64,000 nucleotides of DNA from Prosapia bicincta (taxonomy: Eukaryota > Arthropoda > Insecta > Hemiptera > Cercopidae). Position 1 is the first letter of the stretch; every line of letters starts with the position of its first letter. Positions 46,312-58,460 of this stretch are shown piece by piece. The notes under the pieces are model-generated. The model saw only the letters and a program-made list of their open reading frames with translations, did no database searches and was not told the origin of the DNA. Made by a program: the position numbers and the translations under genes. The stretch covers positions 152,801,544-152,865,543 of the forward strand of contig JBAIZL010000001.1 in the NCBI GenBank assembly GCA_036971475.1, given 5' to 3'.

Positions 46312-46447
46312 CAAATTTTGTTAAATAAAAATACGGTTGATGCGTGAGCCCAAGAAACCTGATTTATTAAAAATTTGGCCAAATTTTTAATAAATCAGGT
46401 TTCTTTGACTCACGCAGCAACCGTGTTTCTATTTATCAAAACAATTT
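46312..46447. repeat. Near-perfect zero-spacer palindrome, about 67-bp arms
   Basis: The two arms meet at TTGG|CCAA (46375-46382) without a spacer. They are complementary over more than 60 bp with about six mismatches, for example CACGCAGCAACCG against CGGTTGATGCGTG. This can extrude as a cruciform or form an RNA hairpin. It could be a MITE-like fold-back or a recent inverted duplication. No coding frame. Confidence 0.92.
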
Positions 46448-46954
46448 ATTATAAAATTATCATACAGTAGTAAAAAATTATTATTGCCATTTCAATGTTG
46501 TGTTATTGGATTATATATTGATTTTATACTTGTGTATAGTTTGTTGTATAATACTACCGACCTTTAAAATGAGCAATATAATTAAACGTTACACATAAAC
46601 TGATTAGTTTAACAGCCATCAACTAACTCACAAATGCAAAACAGAAAATCTAGAGATAAACAATATTAACTCTAAAAATTCAAACTAAATTTCTAGCGAC
46701 AGAACAGAAATTTCCTTTTCTATCGAGTGGTGTAGAGGAAAGCTTTCAATATCAAACTTTATAAAAGTTGAAATTACCAAAATCTTGAATATTTGTTGCT
46801 AGTGTTTTAAAATGATTTGACCCTATATTATAAATCATTTATTCATTAAATTTAGTTGACTCTATAACTAAATTTTATATGTTTGTTGGTATTTGTTATG
46901 TCTGTTACGTTCATGATTTTTTCTAACACTATATTTATATAATATTTTTACTCA
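46448..46954. other. AT-rich single-copy DNA
   Basis: Nothing recognised before the start of the 102-bp array. Confidence 0.6.
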
Positions 46955-49900
46955 TCCTAGGTGGTGTCAATTTCCTCTACCACAAGTCCGGGTAGTGGAT
47001 AGACTCCTCTCTTTCCTATGGTTGATTGCAAGTATACTCCAGGTAAGTGAGTCTCCCCAAAGGATGTCACAGCCTCACGTAATATCAGTCCGGGTAGAGG
47101 ATAGACTCCTCTCTTTAATAAGTTTGATTGCAAGTATACTCCAGGTAAGAGAGTCTCCCCAAAGGATGTCACAGCCTCACGTAATATCAGTCCGGGTAGT
47201 GGATAGACTCATCTCTTTCCTAAGTTTGATTGCAAGTATACTCCAGGTAAGAGAGTCTCCCCAAAGGATGTCACAGCCTCACGTAATATCAGTCCGGGTA
47301 GTGGATAGACTCATCTCTTTCCTATGGTTGATTGCAAGTATACTCCAGGTAAGCGAGTCTCCCCAAAGGATGTCACAGCCTCACGTAATATCAGTGGGAG
47401 TAGTGGATAGACTCCTCTCTTTAATATGTTTGATTGCAAGTATACTCCAGGTAAGCGAGTCTCCCCAAAGGATGTCACAGCCTCACGTAATATCAGTGGG
47501 AGTAGTGGATAGACTCCTCTCTTTCCTATGTTTGATTGCAAGTATAATCCAGGTAAGAGAGTCTCCCCAAAGGATGTCACAGCCTCACGTAATATCAGTG
47601 GGAGTAGTGGATAGACTCCTCTCTTTAATATGTTTGATTGCAAGTATAATCCAGGTAAGAGAGTCTCCCCAAAGGATGTCACAGCCTCACGTAATATCAG
47701 TGGGAGTAGTGGATAGACTCCTCTCTTTCCTATGTTTGATTGCAAGTATAATCCAGGTAAGAGAGTCTCCCCAAAGGATGTCACAGCCTCACGTAATATC
47801 AGTGGGAGTAGTGGATAGACTCCTCTCTTTCCTATGTTTGATTGCAAGTATACTCCAGGTAAGCGAGTCTCCACAAAGGATGTCACAGCCTCACGTAATA
47901 TCAGTGGGAGTAGTGGATAGATTCCTCTCTTTCCTATGGTTGATTGCAAGTATACTCCAGGTAAGCGAGTCTCCCCAAAGGATGTCACAGTCTCACGTAA
48001 TATCAGTGGGAGTAGTGGATAGATTCCTCTCTTTCCTATGGTTGATTGCAAGTATACTCCAGGTAAGCGAGTCTCCCCAAAGGATGTCACAGCTTCACGT
48101 AATATCAGTCCGGGTAGTGGATAGACTCCTCTCTTTCCTATGGTTGATTGCAAGTATACTCCAGGTAAGCGAGTCTCCCCAAAGGATGTCACAGCTTCAC
48201 GTAATATCAGTCCGGGTAGTGGATAGACTCCTCTCTTTCCTATGGTTGATTGCAAGTATACTCCAGGTAAGCGAGTCTCCCCAAAGGATGTCACAGCCTC
48301 ACGTAATATCAGTCCGGGTAGTGGATAGACTCCTCTCTTTCCTATGGTTGATTGCAAGTATACTCCAGGTAAGCGAGTCTCCCCAAAGGATGTCACAGTC
48401 TCACGTAATATCAGTCCGGGTAGTGGATAGATTCCTCTCTTTCCTATGGTTGATTGCAAGTATACTCCAGGTAAGTGAGTCTCCCCAAAGGATGTCACAG
48501 CCTAACGTAATATCAGTCCGGGTAGAGGATAGACTCCTCTCTTTCCTATGTTTGATTGCAGGTATACTCCAGGTAAGCGAGTCTCCCCAAAGGATGTCAC
48601 AGCCTCACGTAATATCAGTCCGGGTAGTGGATAGACTCCTCTCTTTCATATGGTTGATTGCAAGTATACTCCAGGTAAGCGAGTCTCCCCAAAGGATGTC
48701 ACAGCCTCACGTAATATCAGTCCGGGTAGTGGATAGACTCCTCTCTTTCCTATGGTTGATGGCAAGTATACTCCAGGTAAGCGAGTCTCCCCAAAGGATG
48801 TCACAGCTTCACGTAATATCAGTCCGGGTAGTGGATAGACTCCTCTCTTTCCTATGGTTGATTGCAAGTATACTCCAGGTAAGCGAGTCTCCCCAAAGGA
48901 TGTCACAGCTTCACGTAATATCAGTCCGGGTAGTGGATAGACTCCTCTCTTTCCTATGGTTGATTGCAAGTATACTCCAGGTAAGCGAGTCTCCCCAAAG
49001 GATGTCACAGTCTCACGTAATATCAGTCCGGGTAGAGGATAGACTCCTCTCTTTCCTATGGTTGATTGCAAGTATACTCCAGGTAAGCGAGTCTCCCCAA
49101 AGGATGTCACAGCCTAACGTAATATCAGTCCGGGTAGAGGATAGACTCCTCTCTTTCCTATGTTTGATTGCAAGTATACTCCAGGTAAGCGAGTCTCCCA
49201 AAGGATGTCACAGCCTCACGTAATATCAGTCCGGGTAGTGGATAGACTCCTCTCTTTCCTATGGTTGATGGCAAGTATACTCCAGGTAAGCGAGTCTCCC
49301 CAAAGGATGTCACAGCTTCACGTAATATCAGTCCGGGTAGTGGATAGACTCCTCTCTTTCCTATGGTTGATTGCAAGTATACTCCAGGTAAGCGAGTCTC
49401 CCCAAAGGATGTCACAGCTTCACGTAATATCAGTCCGGGTAGTGGATAGACTCCTCTCTTTCCTATGGTTGATTGCAAGTATACTCCAGGTAAGCGAGTC
49501 TCCCCAAAGGATGTCACAGTCTCACGTAATATCAGTCCGGGTAGTGGATAGATTCCTCTCTTTCCTATGGTTGATTGCAAGTATACTCCAGGTAAGTGAG
49601 TCTCCCCAAAGGATGTCACAGGTTCACGTAATATCAGTCCGGGTAGTAGATAGACTCCTCTCTTTCCTATGGTTGATTGCAAGTATACTCCAGGTAAGCG
49701 AGTCTCCCCAAAGGATGTCACAGCCTCACGTAATATCAGTCCGGGTAGTGGATAGACTCCTCTCTTTCCTATGGTTGATTGCAAGTATACTCCAGGTAAG
49801 CGAGTCTCCCCAAAGGATGTCACAGCTTCACGTAATATCAGTCCGGGTAGTGGATAGATTCCTCTTTTTCCTATGGTTGATTGCAAGTATACTCCAGGTA

Positions 49901-52615
49901 AGCGAGTCTCCCCAAAGGATGTCACAGCTTCACGCAATATCAGTGGGAGTAGTGGATAGACTCCTCTCTTTCATATGGTTGATTGCAAGTATACTCCAGG
50001 TATGTGAGTCTCCCCAAAGGATGTCACAGCCTCACGTAATATCAGTTGGAGTAGTGGATAGATTCCTCTCTTTCCTATGGTTGATTGCAAGTATACTCCA
50101 GGTAAAAGAGTCTCCCCATAGGATGTCACAGCCTCACGTAATATCAGTGGGAGTAGTGGATAGATTCCTCTCTTTCCTATGGTTGATTGCAAGAGTCTCC
50201 CCAAAGGATGTCACAGCCTCACGTAATATCAATGGGAGTAGTGGATAGATTCCTCTCTTTCCTATGGTTGATTGCAAGTATACTCCAGGTAAGCGAGTCT
50301 CCCCAAAGGATGTCACAGCCTCACGTAATATCAGTCCGGGTAGTGGATAGATTCCTCTCTTTCCTATGGTTGATTGCAAGTATACTCCAGGTAAGCGAGT
50401 CTCCCCAAAGGATGTCACAGCTTCACGCAATATCAGTGGGAGTAGTGGATAGACTCCTCTCTTTCATATGGTTGATTGCAAGTATACTCCAGGTAAGTGA
50501 GTCTCCCCAAAGGATGTCACAGCCTCACGTAATATCAGTTGGAGTAGTGGATAGATTCCTCTCTTTCCTATGGTTGATTGCAAGTATACTCCAGGTAAAA
50601 GAGTCTCCCCAAAGGATGTCACAGCCTCACGTAATATCAGTGGGAGTAGTGAATATTCCTCTCTTTCCTATGGTTGATTGCAAGTATACTCCAGGTAAGC
50701 GAGTCTCCCCAAAGGATGTCACAGCCTCACGTAATATCAGTGGGAGTAGTGAATATTCCTCTCTTTCCTATGTTTGATTGCAAGTATACTCCAGGTAAGC
50801 GAGTCTCCCCAAAGGATGTCACAGCTTCACGCAATATCAGTGGGAGTAGTGGATAGACTCCTCTCTTTCATATGGTTGATTGCAAGTATACTCCAGGTAT
50901 GTGAGTCTCCCCAAAGGATGTCACAGCCTCACGTAATATCAGTGGGAGTAGTGAATATTCCTCTCTTTCCTATGTTTGATTGCAAGTATACTCCAGGTAA
51001 GCGAGTCTCCCCAAAGGATGTCACAGCCTCACGTAATATCAGTGGGAGTAGTGAATATTCCTCTCTTTCCTATGTTTGATTGCAAGTATACTCCAGGTAA
51101 GCGAGTCTCCCCAAAGGATGTCACAGCTTCACGCAATATCAGTGGGAGTAGTGGATAGACTCCTCTCTTTCATATGGTTGATTGCAAGTATACTCCAGGT
51201 ATGTGAGTCTCCCCAAAGGATGTCACAGCCTCACGTAATATCAGTTGGAGTAGTGGATAGATTCCTCTCTTTCCTATGGTTGATTGCAAGTATACTCCAG
51301 GTAAAAGAGTCTCCCCAAAGGATGTCACAGCCTCACGTAATATCAGTGGGAGTAGTGGATAGATTCCTCTCTTTCCTATGGTTGATTGCAAATATACTCC
51401 AGGTAAAAGAGTCTCCCCAAAGGATGTCACAGCCTCACGTAATATCAGTGGGAGTAGTGGATAGATTCCTCTCTTTCCTATGGTTGATTGCAAGTATACT
51501 CCAGGTAAGCGAGTCTCCCCAAAGGATGTCACAGCCTCACGTAATATCAGTCCGGGTAGTGGATAGATTCCTCTCTTTCCTATGGTTGATTGCAAGTATA
51601 CTCCAGGTAAGCGAGTCTCCCCAAAGGATGTCACAGCTTCACGCAATATCAGTGGGAGTAGTGGATAGACTCCTCTCTTTCATATGGTTGATTGCAAGTA
51701 TACTCCAGGTAAGTGAGTCTCCCCAAAGGATGTCACAGCCTCACGTAATATCAGTTGGAGTAGTGGATAGATTCCTCTCTTTCCTATGGTTGATTGCAAG
51801 TATACTCCAGGTAAAAGAGTCTCCCCAAAGGATGTCACAGCCTCACGTAATATCAGTGGGAGTAGTGAATATTCCTCTCTTTCCTATGGTTGATTGCAAG
51901 TATACTCCAGGTAAGTGAGTCTCCCCAAAGGATGTCACAGCCTCACGTAATATCAGTCCGGGTAGTGGATAGATTCCTCTCTTTCCTATGGTTGATTGCA
52001 AGTATACTCCAGGTAAGTGAGTCTTCCCAAAGGATGTCACAGCCTCACTTAATATCAGTGGGAGTAGTGGATAGATTCCTCTCTTTCCTATGGTTGATTG
52101 CAAGTATACTCCAGGTAAGCGAGTCTCCCCAAAGGATGTCACAGCCTCACGTAATATCAGTCCGGGTAGTGGATAGATTCCTCTCTTTCCTATGGTTGAT
52201 TGCAAGTATACTCCAGGTAAGTGAGTCTCCCCAAAGGATGTCACAGCCTCACGTAATATCAGTGGGAGTAGTGGATAGATTCCTCTCTTTCCTATGGTTG
52301 ATTGCAAGTATACTCCAGGTAAGTGAGTCTCCCCAAAGGATGTCACAGCCTCACGTAATATCAGTCCGGGTAGTGGATAGATTCCTCTCTTTCCTATGGT
52401 TGATTGCAAGTATACTCCAGGTAAGCGAGTCTCCCCAAAGGATGTCACAGCCTCACGTAATATCAGTGCGAGTAGTGGATAGATTCCTCTCTTTCCTATG
52501 GTTGATTGCAAGTATACTCCAGGTAAGTGAGTCTCCCCAAAGGATGTCACAGCCTCACGTAATATCAGTGGGAGTAGTGGATAGATTCCTCTCTTCTTTA
52601 GGGTTGATTGCAAGT
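46955..52615. repeat. 102-bp satellite array, subfamily A (array 5A), about 55 copies
   Basis: The 102-bp (34-codon) monomer is marked by GTGGATAGACTCCTCTC, TATGGTTGATTGCAAG, TACTCCAGGTAAGCGAG and AAAGGATGTCACAG. The array starts in a degenerate copy at about 46955. The monomer is a multiple of three without in-frame stops, so open frames run for hundreds of codons on both strands (for example + 46995-49223 from a GTG, - 47311-48498). These have no start context, composition bias or family motif of a protein, and I do not call genes. Indel copies exist: 100-bp copies with AGTGAATATTCC (about 50649, 50749, 50949, 51049 and 51866) and a 20-bp deletion near 50190. Most copies carry CAG|GTAAG. 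Confidence 0.96.
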
Positions 52616-55600
52616 ATACTCCAGGTAAGTGAGTCTACCCAAAGAATGTCACACCCTCACTTAATATCAGTGCGAGTAGTGGATAGATTCTTCTCTTATC
52701 TCTGGTTGATTGCAAGTAGACTGCAGGGAAGTGAGTCTACCCAAAGGATGCCGCACCCTCACTTAATATCAGTGCGAGTAGTGGATAGATTCCTCTCTTC
52801 TCTCTGGTTGATTGCAAGTAGACTGCAGGGAAGTGAGTCTACCCAAAGGATGCCGCACCCTCACTTAATATCAGTGCGAGTAGTGGATAGATTCCTCTCT
52901 TCTCTCTGGTTGATTGCAAGTAGACTGCAGGGAAGTGAGTCTACCCAAAGGATGCCGCACCCTCACTTAATATCAGTGCGAGTAGTGGATAGATTCCTCT
53001 CTTCTCTCTGGTTGATTGCAAGTAGACTGCAGGGAAGTGAGTCTACCCAAAGGATGCCGCACCCTCACTTAATATCAGTGCGAGTAGTGGATAGATTCCT
53101 CTCTTCTCTCTGGTTGATTGCAAGTAGACTGCAGGGAAGTGAGTCTACCCAAAGGATGCCGCACCCTCACTTAATATCAGTGCGAGTAGTGGATAGATTC
53201 CTCTCTTCTCTCTGGTTGATTGCAAGTAGACTGCAGGGAAGTGAGTCTACCCAAAGGATGCCGCACCCTCACTTAATATCAGTGCGAGTAGTGGATAGAT
53301 TCCTCTCTTCTCTCTGGTTGATTGCAAGTAGACTGTAGGGAAGTGAGTCTACCCAAAGGATGCCGCACCCTCACTTAATATCAGTGCGAGTAGTGGATAG
53401 ATTCCTCTCTTCTCTCTGGTTGATTGCAAGTAGACTGCAGGGAAGTGAGTCTACCCAAAGGATGCCGCACCCTCACTTAATATCAGTGCGAGTAGTGGAT
53501 AGATTCCTCTCTTCTCTCTGGTTGATTGCAAGTAGACTGCAGGGAAGTGAGTCTACCCAAAGGATGCCGCACCCTCACTTAATATCAGTAGGATTAGTGG
53601 ATAGATTCCTCTCTTCTCTCTGGTTGATTGCAAGTAGACTGCAGGGAAGTGAGTCTACCCAAAGGATGCCGCACCCTCACTTAATATCAGTGCGAGTAGT
53701 GGATAGATTCCTCTCTTCTCTCTGGTTGATTGCAAGTAGACTGCAGGGAAGTGAGTCTACCCAAAGGATGCCGCACCCTCACTTAATATCAGTGCGAGTA
53801 GTGGATAGATTCCTCTCTTCTCTCTGGTTGATTGCAAGTAGACTGTAGGGAAGTGAGTCTACCCAAAGGATGCCGCACCCTCACTTAATATCAGTGCGAG
53901 TAGTGGATAGATTCCTCTCTTCTCTCTGGTTGATTGCAAGTAGACTGCAGGGAAGTGAGTCTACCCAAAGGATGCCGCACCCTCACTTAATATCAGTGCG
54001 AGTAGTGGATAGATTCCTCTCTTCTCTCTGGTTGATTGCAAGTAGACTGCAGGGAAGTGAGTCTACCCAAAGGATGCCGCACCCTCACTTAATATCAGTG
54101 CGAGTAGTGGATAGATTCCTCTCTTCTCTCTGGTTGATTGCAAGTAGACTATAGGGAAGTGAGTCTCCCCAAAGAATGCCACACCCTCACTTAATATCAG
54201 TGGGAGTAGTGGATAGATTCCTCTCTTCTCTCTGGTTGATTGCAAGTAGACTATAGGGAAGTGAGTCTCCCCAAAGAATGCCACACCCTCACTTAATATC
54301 AGTGGGAGTAGTGGATAGATTCCTCTCTTCTCTCTGGTTGATTGCAAGTAGACTGTAGGGAAGTGAGTTTCCCCAAAGGATGCCGCACCCTCACTTAATA
54401 TCAGTGCGAGTAGTGGATAGATTCCTCTCTTCTCTCTGGTTGATTGCAAGTAGACTGCAGGGAAGTGAGTCTACCCAAAGGATGCCGCACCCTCACTTAA
54501 TATCAGTGCGAGTAGTGGATAGATTCTTCTCTTATCTCTGGTTGATTGCAAGTAGACTGCAGGGAAGTGAGTCTACCCAAAGGATGCCGCACCCTCACTT
54601 AATATCAGTGCGAGTAGTGGATAGATTCCTCTCTTCTCTCTGGTTGATTGCAAGTAGACTGCAGGGAAGTGAGTCTACCCAAAGGATGCCGCACCCTCAC
54701 TTAATATCAGTGCGAGTAGTGGATAGATTCCTCTCTTCTCTCTGGTTGATTGCAAGTAGACTGCAGGGAAGTGAGTCTACCCAAAGGATGCCGCACCCTC
54801 ACTTAATATCAGTGCGAGTAGTGGATAGATTCTTCTCTTATCTCTGGTTGATTGCAAGTAGACTGCAGGGAAGTGAGTCTACCCAAAGGATGCCGCACCC
54901 TCACTTAATATCAGTGCGAGTAGTGGATAGATTCCTCTCTTCTCTCTGGTTGATTGCAAGTAGACTGCAGGGAAGTGAGTCTACCCAAAGGATGCTGCAC
55001 CCTCACTTAATATCAGTGCGAGTAGTGGATAGATTCCTCTCTTCTCTCTGGTTGATTGCAAGTAGACTGCAGGGAAGTGAGTCTACCCAAAGGATGCCGC
55101 ACCCTCACTTAATATCAGTGCGAGTAGTGGATAGATTCCTCTCTTCTCTCTGGTTGATTGCAAGTAGACTGCAGGGAAGTGAGTCTACCCAAAGGATGCC
55201 GCACCCTCACTTAATATCAGTGCGAGTAGTGGATAGATTCTTCTCTTATCTCTGGTTGATTGCAAGTAGACTGCAGGGAAGTGAGTCTACCCAAAGGATG
55301 CCGCACCCTCACTTAATATCAGTGCGAGTAGTGGATAGATTCCTCTCTTCTCTCTGGTTGATTGCAAGTAGACTGCAGGGAAGTGAGTCTACCCAAAGGA
55401 TGCCGCACCCTCACTTAATATCAGTGCGAGTAGTGGATAGATTCCTCTCTTCTCTCTGGTTGATTGCAAGTAGACTATAGGGAAGTGAGTCTCCCCAAAG
55501 AATGCCACACCCTCACTTAATATCAGTGGGAGTAGTGGATAGATTCCTCTCTTCTCTCTGGTTGATTGCAAGTAGACTATAGGGAAGTGAGTCTCCCCAA

Positions 55601-57400
55601 AGAATGCCACACCCTCACTTAATATCAGTAGGATTAGTGGATAGATTCCTCTCTTATCTCTGGTTGATTGCAAGTAGACTGTAGGGAAGTGAGTCTACCC
55701 AAAGGATGCCGCACCCTCACTTAATATCAGTGCGAGTAGTGGATAGATTCTTCTCTTATCTCTGGTTGATTGCAAGTAGACTGCAGGGAAGTGAGTCTAC
55801 CCAAAGGATGCCGCACCCTCACTTAATATCAGTGCGAGTAGTGGATAGATTCCTCTCTTCTCTCTGGTTGATTGCAAGTAGACTGCAGGGAAGTGAGTCT
55901 ACCCAAAGGATGCCGCACCCTCACTTAATATCAGTGCGAGTAGTGGATAGATTCCTCTCTTCTCTCTGGTTGATTGCAAGTAGACTATAGGGAAGTGAGT
56001 CTCCCCAAAGAATGCCACACCCTCACTTAATATCAGTGGGAGTAGTGGATAGATTCCTCTCTTCTCTCTGGTTGATTGCAAGTAGACTATAGGGAAGTGA
56101 GTCTCCCCAAAGAATGCCACACCCTCACTTAATATCAGTAGGATTAGTGGATAGATTCCTCTCTTATCTCTGGTTGATTGCAAGTAGACTGTAGGGAAGT
56201 GAGTCTACCCAAAGGATGCCGCACCCTCACTTAATATCAGTAGGATTAGTGGATAGATTCCTCTCTTCTCTCTGGTTGATTGCAAGTAGACTATAGGGAA
56301 GTGAGTCTCCCCAAAGAATGCCACACCCTCACTTAATATCAGTAGGATTAGTGGATAGATTCCTCTCTTCTCTCTGGTTGATTGCAAGTAGACTATAGGG
56401 AAGTGAGTCTCCCCAAAGGATGCCGCACCCTCACTTAATATCAGTAGGATTAGTGGATAGATTCCTCTCTTCTCTCTGGTTGATTGCAAGTAGACTATAG
56501 GGAAGTGAGTCTCCCCAAAGAATGCCACACCCTCACTTAATATCAGTAGGATTAGTGGATAGATTCCTCTCTTCTCTCTGGTTGATTGCAAGTAGACTAT
56601 AGGGAAGTGAGTCTCCCCAAAGAATGCCACACCCTCACTTAATATCAGTAGGATTAGTGGATAGATTCCTCTCTTATCTCTGGTTGATTGCAAGTAGACT
56701 ATAGGGAAGTGAGTCTCCCCAAAGAATGCCACACCCTCACTTAATATCAGTAGGATTAGTGGATAGATTCCTCTCTTCTCTCTGGTTGATTGCAAGTAGA
56801 CTATAGGGAAGTGAGTCTCCCCAAAGAATGCCACACCCTCACTTAATATCAGTAGGATTAGTGGATAGATTCCTCTCTTCTCTCTGGTTGATTGCAAGTA
56901 GACTATAGGGAAGTGAGTCTCCCCAAAGAATGCCACACCCTCACTTAATATCAGTAGGATTAGTGGATAGATTCCTCTCTTATCTCTGGTTGATTGCAAG
57001 TAGACTGTAGGGAAGTGAGTCTACCCAAAGGATGCCGCACCCTCACTTAATATCAGTAGGATTAGTGGATAGATTCCTCTCTTCTCTCTGGTTGATTGCA
57101 AGTAGACTATAGGGAAGTGAGTCTCCCCAAAGAATGCCACACCCTCACTTAATATCAGTAGGATTAGTGGATAGATTCCTCTCTTCTCTCTGGTTGATTG
57201 CAAGTAGACTATAGGGAAGTGAGTCTCCCCAAAGAATGCCACACCCTCACTTAATATCAGTAGGATTAGTGGATAGATTCCTCTCTTCTCTCTGGTTGAT
57301 TGCAAGTAGACTATAGGGAAGTGAGTCTCCCCAAAGAATGCCACACCCTCACTTAATATCAGTAGGATTAGTGGATAGATTCCTCTCTTCTCTAGGGTTT
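52616..57400. repeat. 102-bp satellite array, subfamily B (array 5B), about 47 copies
   Basis: Same 102-bp frame as subfamily A, with fixed differences: CCTCTCTTCTCTCTGG in place of CCTCTCTTTCCTATGG, GACTGCAGGGAAGTGAG (or ACTATAGGG, ACTGTAGGG) in place of TACTCCAGGTAAGCGAG, and GCCGCACCC or GCCACACCC in place of GTCACAGCC. A hybrid copy at about 52570-52680 bridges the two subfamilies. Internal higher-order units of 306, 408 and 510 bp are marked by TTCTCTTATCTCTGG at about 54526, 54832, 55240 and 55750. Open frames depend on which variant is present and are not maintained on either strand. Confidence 0.96.
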
Positions 57401-57625
57401 ATTGCAAGTATATTTTACGTAATTATGGATGATTACAATTCTACTTCAGGCAACTGAATCTGCCCAATGAATGACACAATTTCCCCTACTATCGGTTGTG
57501 ATAGTAGATAGACTCCATCCTTCCCTCCGGTTGATTTTAAATCAACTTGAGGTACAAGTGTATACTCAGAGGATATTAGAATGACCTCCTGCCTACTAGT
57601 GGTGCTTTCCTGATCCTACCTAACT
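57401..57625. repeat. Decayed outer monomers of the 102-bp family
   Basis: Beyond the homogenised array, about two strongly diverged copies remain recognisable: CAGGCAACTGAATCTGCCCA (about 57448) matches the CAGG-AAGTGAGTCTACCCA region, and GTAGATAGACTCCATCCTTCC with CCGGTTGATTTTAAAT (about 57503-57542) matches the next monomer. Decay at the array edge is expected where unequal exchange no longer homogenises copies. Confidence 0.7.
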
Positions 57626-58059
57626 CCACACACCTTTCCGTATTCTTCTTCTAGCAAGAATATGTATGGTATTTGTGGAAACGATGGTAGTATGTCTACT
57701 TCAAGTCGTGACCCCCCCCCCCCGGTACATGATGCCATGATTTCCTGAATATCGTCTATCCTTTACAGTTATGTCTATAATTCATAATAGCCATACTGTC
57801 TACAAGAACAAATCCTCAGTTTACGAAGTCCGTTCTCTTTACATGAATATTATAAGCAAACTATTTTCTGTTAATAGTTTAGTTGTATTTACTTTCAATT
57901 TTCAAATAAATATATTGTACATAAACTTCTGACAAAAGAATGAATGGTGCCAAACACTCTTCAGTGACAACATTTTGCACACTTTTATCTAAAAGGAAAT
58001 GTATTTAACAAAAAAAAAGCAAGAACTACAGTCGTTTGACTCTCTAATTTTGTTGAAAT
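57626..58059. other. Single-copy DNA with a C12 run
   Basis: 12 C at 57712-57723. Otherwise AT-rich with no gene recognised. Confidence 0.5.
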
Positions 58060-58460
58060 TCTTGAATATTTCCGTGGATCGAAGAATGTCGCTTTTATTG
58101 GCAACCACATAGGATAGTTAGCGAACGCTGCGTGTAATCGGAAGCGTTATGTCCATGTTTTGACTCGCTCCGCTAGAGGCATCTCGTGTCAGCGGGATGA
58201 TGAATTACTCTACGTAACTGGGTGCAACGGCTTAATTAGCCGCGATGCTTTTATTTAAATATTTAATTACACGTCCGGCTCGGTTATTTTAAATTACTTT
58301 TGAAGCTGTTTCACTCTGCTAAGGTTAGTAATTACCATAAGAGAGCCGCCTGCGAGGAACACAGTCTGTCATGCGATATCCTGCACTCGCTTTGACACTT
58401 TGTTAATATCGATTAAGGAATCAGAGCTGGATATGTTATGAAGAGAAATGCAAAACCCAA
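58060..58460. promoter_or_regulatory. Candidate conserved non-coding element (enhancer-like)
   Basis: A 400-bp island of balanced composition and high complexity with no open frame. It contains GCTTTTATTGGC (near 58090), GGCTTAATTAGCCG (near 58230, a homeodomain-core palindrome), TTTAATTAC (near 58261), AGTAATTACC (near 58327) and TAATATCGATTAAGG (near 58404). Clustered TAATTA and TTTATTGG words in otherwise AT-rich gene-poor DNA suggest developmental regulatory DNA. This is inference from composition only. Confidence 0.35.

Noticed and set aside
46995..49223. A 742-codon protein made of 34-residue repeats (superficially the same length as TAL-effector repeats)
   Set aside because: It starts at GTG, has no repeat-variable di-residue pattern or related motifs, reads a 102-bp satellite, and equally long frames exist on the opposite strand.
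130..57400. CRISPR arrays
   Set aside because: The direct repeats are contiguous satellites without unique spacers, no cas genes are present, and the DNA is eukaryotic.
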